64,000 nt of DNA from Litsea cubeba (lineage: Eukaryota; Streptophyta; Magnoliopsida; Laurales; Lauraceae): assembly GCA_012931725.1 (NCBI GenBank), contig CM022946.1:139390603-139454602 (forward strand), in the 5' to 3' direction. This document shows positions 20,541 to 32,637 of this stretch, piece by piece. The notes under the pieces are model-generated. The model was not told the origin of the DNA, searched no databases, and worked only from the letters and a program-made list of their open reading frames with translations. The translations under genes and the position numbers were made by a program. The stretch's first letter is position 1, and each line of letters begins with the position of its first letter.

Positions 20541-23500
20541 CTTTTTTTTATAACGGTAAAATTTATTGCTCAAAAAAGAAAAAGAACAAAAGACTACAAG
20601 AAGAAACCCCCAACAAACCAAAAAAAAAATCAACTAAACATAAAAAGGAATAGAAGTATGGAAAACTCCATCTTTTGCAAGAGCACCCGCCATGACATTA
20701 GCCTCTTGAAAGATATGGTGAAAAGAAGCACCCAATCGACTAGAGATATCTTGCACCTCCTCCACCCAATCCAACAACCTCCATGGAATACAAGGTTCCC
20801 CAGAACCCTATTGAATAGCTGACTAAGAATCCCCTTCAATAACAGCGTCGATGATTTCCAAAGTTAACAACTCACGACAACCAATAAGAAGAGCATAAAC
20901 TTCTGCATCATTAGCACTTAGAGAATCCACAGGCCCTGAGAAATTTCTTAACACATTACCTTTCCAATCCCTTATAACTCCTCTAATACCACCCCTTTGC
21001 TAAGAGTGAAGAAAACTGCCATAAAAGTTTAATTTTAAAACTCCATTGGGAGTTGTCCAAAGATTTTTCTGAACAAAATTAACCTGGCGACCCCCTTGGA
21101 AAAAAGCTGGCCCAGATCTATAAAGATCTTCGAAATAGGCTCCTAAAAACTCCCGCCGCTTCACCACCCATTCCGAGACAGATCAGACAATCGATTCAAC
21201 CACATCTTTTACTGATTTACAAGTATTTTGAAAAACTCTTTTATTTCTTTCCAACCAAAGCTTTCAAATGGTACCATACAAAGCTGCTATCCATAAAATC
21301 CTTCCACGAAAGAATTTACATCCATACCACCACTGAATGAAAAGATCTTCAACAGTTCCAGGCATAACCCAATTTATTTCAAACATGTTGATGATAGCAG
21401 ACCAAACACCATGAGCAAAAGGACAATGAATCAACAAATGATGGACCGCTTCCTCATCATTCAAGCAGAAAAGACAACCATTAACAATAATATGGTTCCT
21501 TTTCCTCAACTGGTCAATAGTAAGGATTTTATGATTTCTAGCAATCCAACAAAAAACAAAAACTCGTGGTGGAATGGAGCTGATCCAAAAGTTTTTCCAA
21601 CCTCCCACCCTTGCATTGTTGTCTACTAACACATTATAAAAAGATTTGACAGAGCAATGACCTTTAACATTAGGATTCCATAATCTGACATTTGATTTTC
21701 CAGGAGAAAAATAAACCTTCTCAAGCATACCTAGCATCAAAGCGGAATCAGCAACATCATTGTCCATCAGATTTCTCTGAAAAGAAAAATCCCATACTAC
21801 CCTACCACCCAAACGGTAAAAATAATTAGAAAATAAAGCATATTGCCTTCGATCTAACAGGAACAAATTAGAGAACTGAGAAGCCAGAGAACTGTGCCCA
21901 CACCATTCATTTTGTCAAAATCTGATGCGAACCCCATTATGAGCCTTGTACTGAATCCATTGAAAAAACTCTTCCTCAACAGAAAGAATAGATTTCCAAA
22001 AACTAGAGAGCTTGGAAAATTGGTTAGGCACATACCAACCATCATTTGTAAGCTTATATTTGCAAATAAAATTTGCTTCCACAAGCCATGGCCCAACTCC
22101 CCCATCCTCCATAACCACTTACCCAACAAAGCTTTATTCATTTTGACAATGGAACAAATACCTAAACCACCTTGAGCTAATGGTTTACAAACTGTCGCCC
22201 AACGGACCAAATGATACTTCTTTTTCTCTATAGAGTCATTCCACAGAAAGTCTCGTTGAAGTTTTTCAATTCTATCCACAACACTTTTTGGACACCTGAA
22301 GCAGGATAAATAATAAACAGGAATACTTGAAAGAACTGATTTAATTAAAGTCAGTTGCCCTCCCAAAGATAAATAGCGACCTTTCCAAGAGATTAACCTC
22401 TTGTCTATCCGCTCCACCACAGCATCCCATAAATATTTTTTCGGTAATCCCAAACAGAGAGGCAATCCCAAATACTTGGAAGAAAGCTTACCAGCTCTAC
22501 ACCCAGAAGCATTTGCCAAAGAAACCACATGACTGTCTATAAGCTAAACACCAATCAACTCACACTTAACATAATTGATTTTCAAGCCCGAAATCCATTC
22601 AAACCATTTCAAAATAAATTTCAATGTTTCCACCTGATTCAAAGAAGCATCAGAAAAGATTATAGTATCGTCTGCAAATTGAAGATGAGTTACCTCATGA
22701 ACACCGCCTTCAATGACAAAGCCTGAAATTAATTGCATTTGTTTGGCCCGCTCCAATAAAGCGTTCAACGCTTCTGCAACTATAACAAAAAGCATGGGAG
22801 ATAAAGGATCGCCTTGTCAAAGACCACGAGAACTTTTAAAATAGCCTTTCGATGACCCGTTCAACAAGATAGAAAAATGGGCTGAAGACAAAACTCTTGA
22901 TCCATTGCCGCCACCTCTTCCCAAACCCCATTCTTTCCATCATGTATTGAAGAAAACCCCAATCAACCATATCATAAGCCTTTTCAAAATCCAATTTACA
23001 AATTAAACCAGGACGCTATTGCTGATTGTTAGAATCCACACATTCATGGACTATAAGCACAGTGTCGAGGATTTGACACCCGTCAGCAAAAGCACCTTGG
23101 ACATCAGAAATAATTTCAGGATGCACCTTCCTTAAGCGGTTGGCAAGAACTTTGGCCAGAATCTTGTAAATGCTTCCAATCAAACTAATGGGCCTATAAC
23201 CCTTAATCAAACTGGCTCCATCCTTCTTAGGAATCAAAGATATAAAAGTGGCACCCAACTCTCCTGCTATTACACCATTCTCATGAAACTGGATGAAAAA
23301 AATTAGCAAGTCAGCTTCTAACATATCCCAAAAATGCTGAAAAAAGATTATTGGAAAGCCATCGGGACCCGGAGCACGATCATCACCTAACCCAAACACA
23401 GCATACTTTATCTCCTCTGAAGTAAAATGAGCTTCAAGAGAACCAGCTTTCTGATTAGAAAATAAAGACATGTAAAAGAAACACCATCCATAATTGGTTT

Positions 23501-23655
23501 GGATCTATTATCACCTGGATAAAGATTATGGAAGAATTGAACAATTTCTCCTTCTATATCAAATTTAGAGTCCCAAACCTTTCCTCTAGCAGATATTGCA
23601 GTTATACAATTGACATGACGCCGGGCACTAGCAATCGCATGGAAAAACTTTGCTA
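20541..23655 (-). mobile_element. L1-type LINE, 5'-truncated, minus strand (L1-A)
   Basis: A 3.1-kb insertion with its poly-A end on the left (a T run at 20542-20549), a 10-bp target duplication, and the empty site in copy B. Minus-strand frames, all interrupted, give in order: linker before RT (23408-23677); RT fingers/palm (23016-23471: DDRAPGPDGFP, FISLIPKKDGA, GYRPISLIGSIYK); the catalytic FADD (22544-22795: LQFADDTIIF); thumb (21854-22528: YLGLPLCLGLPKK, GGLTLIKSVL-like); zf-RVT region (21264-21866: WISSIPPRVFVFCW, CLFCLNDEEAVHHLL); and a C-terminal RNase H relic (about 20630-21060). Endonuclease and ORF1 are missing. It lies about 360 bp beyond exon 3 of the F-box pseudogene. Confidence 0.92.
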
Positions 23656-23665
23656 TCCTTTTACT
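23656..23665. repeat. Target duplication TCCTTTTACT (right, L1-A)
   Basis: Partner of 20531-20540. Confidence 0.85.
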
Positions 23666-24768
23666 TATTGTACACAATTTCTAAAAATTGGATTGGACTT
23701 GTGAGCTTGATGTGGTTGAATTGAAATTGCTCCGTGCTGCAGTTTAGTCCTACTTTAACTACTTACCAGTATTTGAATAATGTTTAATTGGGATGCTTAA
23801 CCACTTAACCATTACAATCATCCTTTTTTCAAGAATCAGTGATTTGTTTCATTGTATCTACACTTGCCGTTAATGTATCGGATTGGTTCCACATATTGGC
23901 CAACTAGAAAAATCAATACGTATCAGCACTTATGACTAACTACAAGGAGGATTGATGTATTTAATTTCCAGTTGCCCACTGTGTGAGCCGCATTTGGGAC
24001 TCCCTCTATTCAAGGTTTGGCAAAAACAGAGAGGAAAAAAATCATTGTTAGCTCGTGATAGCTATCAATTTGTGGGCAGCTTTTAAGGTTCAAGCTTAGA
24101 ATTGAATATGGTGGTGCATGCCATGCTCAGAATTAAGTTTAGGCCCGTTCCAAAATATGGCGTATGAGTTTAATGAGCTCGAGTCGGGCTCAAGTGGACC
24201 CGAAAATTTGAGTAACATATAATTATGATTCTGCATTGTTTTTGTGTAGAATCCAGATCCCCAAGTGTCATCTACATGCTTTCCATGAGTGGGATATCTG
24301 GAACTCTATTGTGGGGCTCACCTATTGATAATTCTAACCGTTCAAAATGAGTGGTATCCCATCCAATGATACATTCTCAAATTTACTTTAGTAGGATGTG
24401 GTCTCATTGTAAGATTGGGTACATGATTGATTATGTGATCCATTCGTAATATTTTACTTGATCTACACAAAAATTAGTTTGTATTTGAATATAACTAGGC
24501 TTGGATCTTAGTAAAAGTTGAGTTTGAATAAGGGGTTAGATCTGGTCTACAAACTTAACTGCATCCTATAATAAAGGAACGTCTTAAGTTGTTTTACAGT
24601 TAGGAGTTTATTGCTTGCAAACTACTGAGAGTTGATTCAGGACAGAGTTCACGACCCATGATCCGTGGGTCGAGCAGCCTTTGGGACCAGCCCATTCATG
24701 TTTCTTGTTTCATTTATTTTAATTATTTGAAGTTTTTGTTGAGTTATGCAAATAGGGTCTGAAAACGT
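23666..24768. other. Non-coding 3' flank of F-box copy A
   Basis: No gene found. The sequence is collinear with 51720-52870 in copy B (TTGTACACAATTTCTAAAAATTGG and onward) with scattered substitutions and short indels, so it belongs to the ancestral duplicated segment. Confidence 0.6.
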
Positions 24769-25102
24769 TGCAGATGCAGAAGGTAGAGAAGACAGAGAAG
24801 AAGAGGAGGAAGAAGAAGAATGAGAGAAGATTATTTCATTGTAAAGATGGTTCTCGGATAGATTACAGAAGACTCTCCCTTTCTTTTATACACAAGACAA
24901 GGATTTGTTAAGACCCAGCCAACTAATTAAAGTTAAATAAAAACTTTTAATACAGTCACCTTTTCAAAAAAAACAAAAAAAAAAGTTAAATAAAAACACT
25001 GTCAGCAACTGACAACACAGTGAGTTGGTAATTATGCCTCAACTCAATGTGACTTAGTTACTGCTTTCCAACTCTGTCAGCTTCAAATGGAGTTTGTTGT
25101 CA
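24769..25102 (-). repeat. LTR of the older (outer) copia element, copy A
   Basis: On the minus strand it would start TGACAACAAACTCC directly after a purine tract (AAGGGGGCC) and end TGCATCTGCA. That fits a 3' LTR of about 334 bp downstream of the RNase H remnant. The same arrangement recurs at 52870-53206. The partner LTR was not found, and the outer boundary is set only by the TG...CA rule. Confidence 0.5.
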
Positions 25103-26231
25103 GGCCCCCTTGATCAGTCACCATAAGCTTGGTCGAAGAAGATGAAATATCCGAGGGTGAAGCCCTTTTGTAAAGATAGCTGCCTCCTGGTCCTGAGTGG
25201 AAGCATACTTAACTTAAATGTACTTCCGTTGGACTTTTTCTCTAATAAAGTGACAATCCACCTGTACATGCTTAGTTCTAGCTTGGAACAGTGGATTAGA
25301 TGCAATGGAAATGGCAGAGAGGTTATCAGTTATCACACCACTCAGCCGGATGGAGAGGAAGGTATATGTACAGGCCATTTAATAAGGTGCGAAGCCAAGA
25401 GATCTCTGCTGCCAAATGAGCCAAGAGATCTGCACTCAGCTTCAGTTGAAGATCTGGCCACAATTGCCTGCTTTTTTGCACTCCAAGAGACTGGAGAATG
25501 ACCACGAAAGACGCAATATCCAGAGGTGGAGCGACGATCTGTTGGATCCCCTGCCCATCAGAATAAGCAATGATTTGAAGGTTTCCTCTTTGAAAATGAA
25601 TTCCAAATGCCAAAGTATCTTTCAGATATCTTAGAATTCATTTCAGCGCAGTGAAATGGATAGCTGTGGGTTGATGCATATGTTGACGTGCTTGGTTCAC
25701 GACAAAGGCTAGATCTGGTATTGTTAAACTAAGGTACTGTAAATCACCTGCAATGCTTCTATAGAGGGTAGTATCTTCAAATGGAGCAGCGGACAGATTA
25801 GAGACAGAAGCTTTTTAATTACATGGTGAACCAATAGGTTTAGAATCCAATATAGATGTGCGTGTGAGGAGATCCTTAGCATATTTGGTTTGGGATAAAA
25901 ACAGCCCATTTAGTGTCTTGTTAACCTCAACCCCTAAAAATTATGTAGAGGACCCGAATTCTTCATTTCAAACATTGTGTGAAGTTGTGAAATAAGCAAA
26001 GTGATGTAATGATTGTCATTTCCAGTAATCACAAGATCATCAACATGCAAGAGAAGAATAGTGATGGAGCCTCTATAAAAATGAATGAAGAGAGAAGAGT
26101 CTGCATAGGTCCGTTGAAAACCAATCCCAATGAGATAATTTGAAAATATCTCATACCAGGCATGAGGTGCCTGTTTCAGACCATAAAGGGGTTACATGGA
26201 TCTACAAAGCCCTGGGTTTGATTCATGTATG
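25103..26231 (-). pseudogene. Outer copia RNase H/RT remnant, copy A, part 1
   Basis: Minus-strand translations in shifting frames give the copia RNase H end (HVQVDCHFIREKV-like, 25150-25300), an upstream RNase H stretch (AAEISWLRTLLNGLYIYLPLHPAEW, about 25330-25400) and RT C-terminal sequence to 26231. The remnant is cut at 26231 by the nested copia insertion and resumes at 31533. Many frameshifts and stops show it is old. It is shared with copy B, so it predates the duplication. Confidence 0.75.
26227..26231. repeat. Target duplication GTATG (left, nested copia)
   Basis: GTATG recurs at 31533-31537. Confidence 0.9.
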
Positions 26232-26244
26232 TGTTAGAATGTAA

Positions 26245-26296
<52 letters not shown>

Positions 26297-26579
26297 TGGA
26301 GGAAAAGTTGATGCCTCAATGGAGGATCAACCAACCAATTTATAATCATTTTACCCTAATCACATGCTAGTAATCAGCAGTAATTACAATCTAATTACAA
26401 TCAGGAATTGAAGAATAAAGAATATCTAAAGAATATCCTAATCTCTATACATAGAAGAATATCAATGAAACAGCCTGTATAAGGCTTATCCTAGATCCAC
26501 ACGTGGGATATTTTACATGGGTTAAAAACTGATTGGGCTGGGCCTAGGGCCTGTTAGCATAAGTCCATTATCTTCTACA
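26232..26579 (-). repeat. 3' LTR of nested copia
   Basis: Matches 31201-31532. It contains a (GA)n microsatellite near 26256-26291, longer than in the partner LTR. Confidence 0.95.
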
Positions 26580-29500
26580 CTCCCCCTCAAATTGATGTGG
26601 TAAGGCAGAGAACATCAATTTGCTAGTGAGATCATGATGACGCGTTTTAGGGAGAGCTTTGGTGAAGATATCCGCCAACTGGTTAAGAGTAGAGACATGA
26701 GGCAAAGTGATCTTCTCCGTAACAACATGCTGACGGATGAAGTGGCAATCAATCTCAATGTGCTTCGTTCTTTCATGAAAGACCGGATTATTTGCAATTC
26801 TAGTAGCACTGGTGTTGTCCCCATGAAGAGGTGTAGATCTACCAATGATGACACCAAATTCACAGAGAAGACGGCGTATCCAGATGATTTCAGCACTCGC
26901 AGATGACATGGCCCGATATTCAGCCTCAGCAGAAGATTTCGAGCCGGTGGTTTGCTTCTTGCATTTCCACGAAATCAAAGAGTCCCCAAGAAACATACAC
27001 CAGCCAGTGGTAGAGCGCCGAGAATCTGGGCAACCAGCCCAGTCAGCATCCGAATAAGCTGATAAGTGCAGAGAAGCGCCCGAAGAGTAGAAGAGACCAT
27101 GGTTAAGGGTGCCTTTGACATAGCGGAGTATGCGCAAGGCAGCAGCAAGGTGCGGTTTGTGAGGATTGCTCACAAACTGGCTAACCGTATGAACGGCATG
27201 TGAAATATCTGGTCGGGTCATAGTTAAGTAGAGCAAACTACCTACTATTCGCCGAAAAACAGAAGGATCATCTAGGGGCTGGCCATCATCCCTACGGATC
27301 TTGCTGTTCAACTCCATAGGAGTATCAAAAGTGTGAGCATCATCAAGATGTGCCGAAGTGATTAAATCTTTAGCATATTTCCGCTGATGAACCCGAATGC
27401 CAGATTTGCTACGCAAGAACTCCAGCCCTAGAAAGTAGGTGAGAGGACCAAGATCCTTCATTCTGAAGTGGCGAGTGAGATGACGTTTGAGATCCGTAAT
27501 ACCGGCACTATCATTGCCACTGATAATCATATCATCAACATAGACTAAGAGAAATGTGTAGCCTTTTGATGTCCATCGGAGGAAGAGGGAACTATCAGAG
27601 TGACTCTGGCGAAATCCACCTTGAAGGATAGCTATCCAAAGAAGTGAAAAGAGCAGGAAAGCCATATCTGTCAGGAGTAACAGAAGGATGACTAGAGCGT
27701 CTCAGGGGTATGACACTATCAGTAGATGAAGTATTAATACCTGAGGATGCAGTAGGTGGCACTGGGAGAAGATCAGAAGAATGAGTCCCCACAGGAGGAA
27801 CCTTGTTCCGCCGGACATAGACATTGGTAATAGGTGGTGGTGGAGAAGTAGTTGCAGGAAATTGAGGCAGATAAGATACAACAACCGGATGAGTATCCAA
27901 ACGCAAAGAAAAGAAAGGAATGTGTTCCAAGAAGATCACATTACGAGATATCTCCATGCGATTCTCAGATTGGTCATAACATAGAAATCCCTTGTGTTCA
28001 GTACTGTAACCTAGGAAGAGACATTTGGTAGCCTGAGGGGACCACTTAGTGCGCTCTGTAGCTGGAAGATGGACAAAGCATAAACAACCAAAAACACACA
28101 AGTGAGAATATGAAGGAGTATGACCAAAGAGAGCTTCATATGGAGTAGTCCTTCCTAGAACGGAGCTAGGATGACGATTGAGGAGATATACAACAGTCTG
28201 TACAGCATCACACCAAAATTTGGGAGGAACTAAGGATTCAAGTAGGAGAGTTCGAACAGTTTCAAGAATATGCCTGTTCTTCCTCTCCGCAACACCATTT
28301 TGCTGAGGAGTATGTGGGCAGAATTTTTGGTGAAGAATGCCTTTATCAGAAAGAAAAGCAGAAAAATCATGGGACATGTATTCTCCGCCGGAGTCAGACC
28401 TAAGAATTTTTATATCCTTTTGAAATTGTGTGTGAACCATATTATAAAACTTTTGGAAAAGAGAAAAGACTTCAGATTTGAAGCGCATGAAATAAATCCA
28501 AGTGAATCGAGAATGATCATCAATGAAGGTCACATAATACTTAAACCCTGTCCGACTTAATGTGGGTGCAATTCCCCAAACATCAGTGTGAATGATATCA
28601 AAAGATGTTAAAGCACGAGAACGATGAATGGGAAATGGCAAAATATGACTCTTACTCAAACAACACGTTGCACATTTTGATTGAAGGAAAGAGGACATCA
28701 TTTTATTATCAATAGTGGGTTCTAAACAACCAATTTTAAACAAGGAAAGTAAATAAGCATTGTTTACATGACCAAGACGACTATGCCAGATAGTCCACAA
28801 TTTATTGAAATTAGGAGAAGAAGAAGAAAATAGGGAATGATGTCCAATGTCCAGCAGAAAAAGTCGACCATGTTTACTCCCCGTCGCGATCACTCTCCCA
28901 GTTTGCCGCTCCTGTATGACACAACCAGTGGAAGAAAAGTTAATATGGTACCCATCATCAATAAGTTGTCCGACTGAAAGTAAATTGGCTGATAATTTTG
29001 GAATAAAATAAACATTGGAAAGATGGAGGGACTGGCCAGATATACTAGATAAAGTAATAGTACCAATTCCAGAAATGAGTAATTGGTCTCCATTAGCAGT
29101 AGTTATTTTGTCTTTGCCAAGGTAAGGTTGAGAGGCTGTAAAGCTATGTTCCACAGAAGTCATGTGGTTTGATGCTCCTGAATCTAGAAACCAGGTAGAT
29201 AGGGTAATGGAGGAAGACCTAGAGATTGAAGAATGAAAAGCAGGAAATGCTAGAGGAGACTGAGTTTGATACCGACCACCATTAAAACCCATGGATGCAT
29301 ATGCGAAAGTCACCGTATTCTGAATCAGTTCTTGAATCTGGGCTGGAGTCATGGATACAGCACCGGAAGAAGCGCTTCCTGTGTCAGGCAGAGATGCTTG
29401 AACTTGGAATGCAGCCGGTCGTGGCCCGGTGGAAGGATTTTGCTTCTGCTGAGGTCCATTCTTTCGCTGTAAGCTGCGACAATCATCAATAAGATGACCA

Positions 29501-30278
29501 GAGCGTTTGCAATATCTGCACACCAATTTCTTTCGACAATTCTTGGCCAGATGACCGAAGCCTTTAAACTCATAGCATTGAGTAGGCTTCTGATTGGGGG
29601 TTGCCAGAAGGGCAGACTCAGTCTGAAGAGAAGCTAGGGATGCTTGTGGTTCTTCAAGAATGGTAAGCTGAGAGTTTAGGCGAAGTTCTTCGCGAAGGAA
29701 TTCTTGGAAGCATGTGTCCAGGTTTGCTGTTACTTCTCGATTCATGAGAGCCGACCGAACAGATTCGAATTCAGGTCTGAGATTCATAAGGAACTGGCTA
29801 ATGTGGGGTTCCTCTTGTAATTTAAGAGCCTCAGATAGAAACCCAGCAGAAACAGTTTGAACAATCATAGCATCCCTCTCAGTCCATAAGGTGAGAAATC
29901 CATTGAAGTACGCTTGCACAGATTTTTCACCTTGACTGAATTTTGCAATTTCATTATCTAGTTGAAATTTGCGAGCTTTATTTGTTTGATGATAAACATT
30001 CTTAAGATGACTCCACATATCAGATGCGACAGTATATGCTTGAAGAGCAATGGCAAGAGAAGGGTCAATGGAGTTAAGATCCAAGTGATGACCTTATCAT
30101 TTTCTTTTGACCAGGTGGGTAATGCTTTTGTGTCAGTAGTGCTAGCAGTAGGTTTAGTTATCGATCCATCGAGATAACCAAACAGACCTTGGCCTGCTAC
30201 AAAATTCTTTAGATGAAATGACCAGGCCATATAATTATTCCCATTAAATTTAACGGGAATAATATCGTATTTTTCCAT
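26568..30278 (-). pseudogene. Nested copia gag-pol (frameshift in gag, RT N-terminal deletion)
   Basis: Gag starts at 30278 (MEKYDIIPVKFNGNNYMAW). A frameshift near 30080 separates it from an 829-codon frame. That frame holds the gag core, zinc knuckles (CRYCKRSGHLIDDC intact; the first knuckle CYEFKGFGHLAKNC has lost its second Cys), protease (WFLDSGASNHMT), and integrase with HHCC (WHSRLGHVN, CATC) and DDE (HTDVWG, RSDSGGEY, GVAERKN). Near 27600 the frame jumps from the integrase C-terminus directly to RT residues just before YVDDMIISG. About 200 residues, comprising the RT fingers and first palm aspartate, are missing. RNase H is intact (SDADWAGC, SSAEAEYRAM, HIEIDCHFIR). The stop at 26568 lies just inside the 3' LTR. 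Confidence 0.92.
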
Positions 30279-31188
30279 TGATAACAGTTCAGCAGGAAGA
30301 AGAAGAAGATTCAGCAGAGATGCAAGTAACACAGCAGTAAAGAATATAAAAATTGCAGAAACTACATACAGATGCAAGATCAGGCTTCCAAATAACCCCC
30401 AGAGCTCAAATAGTACGTTAATACTAGTGGATCACTGTTGATCATATCGTGACAGAAGACTTTCTGTTTCCAATAACCACATATCACTGATCTGGTTAAT
30501 GCCAAGATTACAGATCCTTGATCTGTGTCTCCCAAGAGCAGTATAATAAATCAACAGCAGCAGCAGTATTGCAGAGAAGCAGCAGTAGCAATCTGATATG
30601 AATCAGATGTTCACAGAGACACAAAACAACCCAGACGACCTTCAATTTTGTGTCTGGATGAGCACGTGGGGCCCACAGAGGGATTGAAATGCAGATCAGG
30701 TGTAAGATCTGATTGCCAGACTTAATTGTCTTCCTTGAGATGAAATCTGGTGTGCAGATTCCAAGGATCCAAACTTTTGGACGGTGGAGATGAAAACTAC
30801 TGTTAGAAATGGGAAAATCACGAGATTGAGCAAATGGCCTACCTCCGATTGGCAAAAAATTGTGGAAAAATCACCAAAATTCCCTCCTGCAGTGGGCGAC
30901 CAAGACTGTCGAGATTTCCAGTTGTGTCTGGATGATCACAAGTGGGCCACTGTTGAATGGCTATGATCAGTTGGGCTGAATAGACTCTGATATGTCTGAA
31001 ACAGATCTGATTCCTCTCAGATCACTTAGAAGATTGCAAATCCTAGAGGATTTTGAGATGATCACAGGTGGGCCACTCTGATCACGACGATGAAACAATA
31101 TGTTTCCTTCAACATTCTGCTTTCAAAAAGCACAGATCCTTGATCTGTGTTTGATTTGATGAAGTAGATGAGATCTCCAAATCCTAGT

Positions 31189-31200
31189 GCTCTGATACCA
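31189..31200 (-). other. Primer-binding site of nested copia
   Basis: The minus strand reads TGGTATCAGAGC immediately adjacent to the 5' LTR (initiator tRNA-Met type). Confidence 0.9.
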
Positions 31201-31532
31201 TGTTAGAATGTAAAGAGCAAAATGAGAGAGAGAGAGAGAGAGAGAAGTTTGGAGGAAAAGTTGATGCCTCAATGGAGGATCGACCAACCAATTTATAATC
31301 ATTTTACCCTAATCACATGCTAGTAATCAGCAGTAATTACAATCTAATTACAATCAGAAATTGAAGAATAAAGAATATCTAAAGAATATCCTAATCTCTA
31401 TACATAGAAGAATATCAATGAAACAGCCTGTATAAGGCTTATCCTAGATCCACACGTGGGATATTTTACATGGGTTAAAAACTGATTGGGCTGGGCCTAG
31501 GGCCTGTTAGCATAAGTCCATTATCTTCTACA
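31201..31532 (-). repeat. 5' LTR of nested copia
   Basis: Partner of 26232-26579. The minus strand starts TGTAGAAGATAATGG and ends TCTAACA. Confidence 0.95.
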
Positions 31533-32250
31533 GTATGCGTCTTCTTAGAGAATTCCTTGGAGGAAGGCGTTGGTTACATCCAATTGATGAAGTGGCCAAT
31601 GAAAATGAACCGCTAAGGCAAAGACTACTCTGATAGTAGTATGTTTCACAACTGGGCTGAAGGTCTCATTATAGTCAGTTCGATGAAAACCTTTTGGTAG
31701 AAGACATGCTTTGTGTCTAGCAATGGAGCCATCTGAATTGTGCTTCAACTTAAAAACCCATCTACACCACTAGATGCATAGATGGACAAAAGGGAACAAG
31801 AGACCATGTCCCTTGGCTCTGTAAGGCAGAGAATTCTTTTGAAGCTTCAGTGTATGAGGTTGGTTCAATACTGTCATAGTAAACATGAGAAGGCAGAGAG
31901 ACACTATGTTTTGAGTTTTGCCCAGTTTGGACCTTGTAACCATGGGATGGAAATAGGAGGAGCTTTAGGAGGAGGCAGAGGGGTAGGTGAAGCAACAGCA
32001 GTGGGTATAGAAATAGTAGAGGGAGTAGGGATGGCAGTAGTATTAATGGGACTAGTACTAGATGAAGACCATGGTCCAGTAGAGGTACTAGTATGAGAAG
32101 GTGAAATACCCATCTTAGTAGTAGCTGGAGCAGTAGGTATGGGTGGGCATGGTCGAGGAGGACAATGGTGTGAAAGCGAAGGGACAAGGGAGAGAGACAC
32201 TAGGTGTACAGTCCATAGATTTTGTTTTAGTGTTTTTTTTTTTTTTTTCA
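31533..32250 (-). pseudogene. Outer copia RT/integrase-linker remnant, copy A, part 2
   Basis: This is the continuation of 25103-26231 beyond the nested insertion; the first five bases are the GTATG duplication. Minus frames show RT N-terminal motifs (SIARHKACLLPKGFHRTDYNETFSPVV, about 31600-31720; LHQLDVTNAFLQG, 31550-31590), then EASKEFSALQSQGTWSLVPF (about 31800-31850) and a Pro/Ser/Thr-rich integrase-RT linker (31904-32250). The same pieces recur in copy B at 53800-54366. Integrase core and gag were not found. Confidence 0.75.
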
Positions 32251-32400
32251 AAATGATTTTGGTTAAGTGTTTTAATCTGGACCATTGAAGTGTTTCTATG
32301 TTTGAGATTAGTTTTAGGTTTTTTTTTTTTTTTTTTGCTTCTATAAGATTATGTATCCTCTTTTGAGAAAGGAATGATGAATGAAAAAGAATATTTGGTG

Positions 32401-32405
<5 letters not shown>

Positions 32406-32465
<60 letters not shown>
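32406..32465. repeat. (CT)n microsatellite, about 30 repeats
   Basis: Uninterrupted CT repeat. At the matching point of copy B there is a 29-C homopolymer followed by a short CT repeat (54511-54553). Confidence 0.95.
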
Positions 32466-32467
<2 letters not shown>

Positions 32468-32637
32468 CTGTCCTGTAGTATTGTCTTGGGGGTTGCCTGT
32501 AATGATGTGTTTGTCGTTCTAGTTTGTATTTGGTTTGTTTTACTTGATTCCTGCTTTGAGGGGAATCAATGTTGTTGTCTTCCTTTTCAGTACAAGTCTC
32601 TTGTACCGTTTGCTTTTAATGAATTTAACTATAAAAA
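32466..32637 (+). mobile_element. Severely 5'-truncated LINE 3' tail
   Basis: About 170 bp, ending GTACAAGTCTCTTGTACCG...AATGAATTTAACTATAAAAAAAA. It closely resembles the 3' end of L1-B (57120-57188, CCTCTTGTACTGCTTGC...). Copy B lacks it at the same position (54553-54556 passes directly into ATGATGGGAATGG). No clear target duplication is visible in the CT repeat. Confidence 0.65.

Larger units (their letters stand above)
26232..31532 (-). mobile_element. Nested Ty1/copia retrotransposon, 5301 bp, RT-deleted
   Basis: LTRs are 26232-26579 (3', 348 bp) and 31201-31532 (5', 332 bp). They differ by about three transitions plus the length of an internal GA repeat, so the insertion is recent. The minus-strand PBS TGGTATCAGAGC lies at 31189-31200, directly next to the 5' LTR, and a purine tract (TTTGAGGGGGAG) abuts the 3' LTR at 26580. 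A 5-bp duplication GTATG flanks it. It interrupts the RT region of an older copia element. Two lesions (a gag frameshift and loss of the N-terminal half of RT) make it non-autonomous. Confidence 0.95.

Noticed and set aside
31762..32187. Leu-rich 141-codon frame suggesting a membrane protein
   Set aside because: It is an off-frame reading of the Pro/Ser-rich integrase-RT linker of the old copia element.
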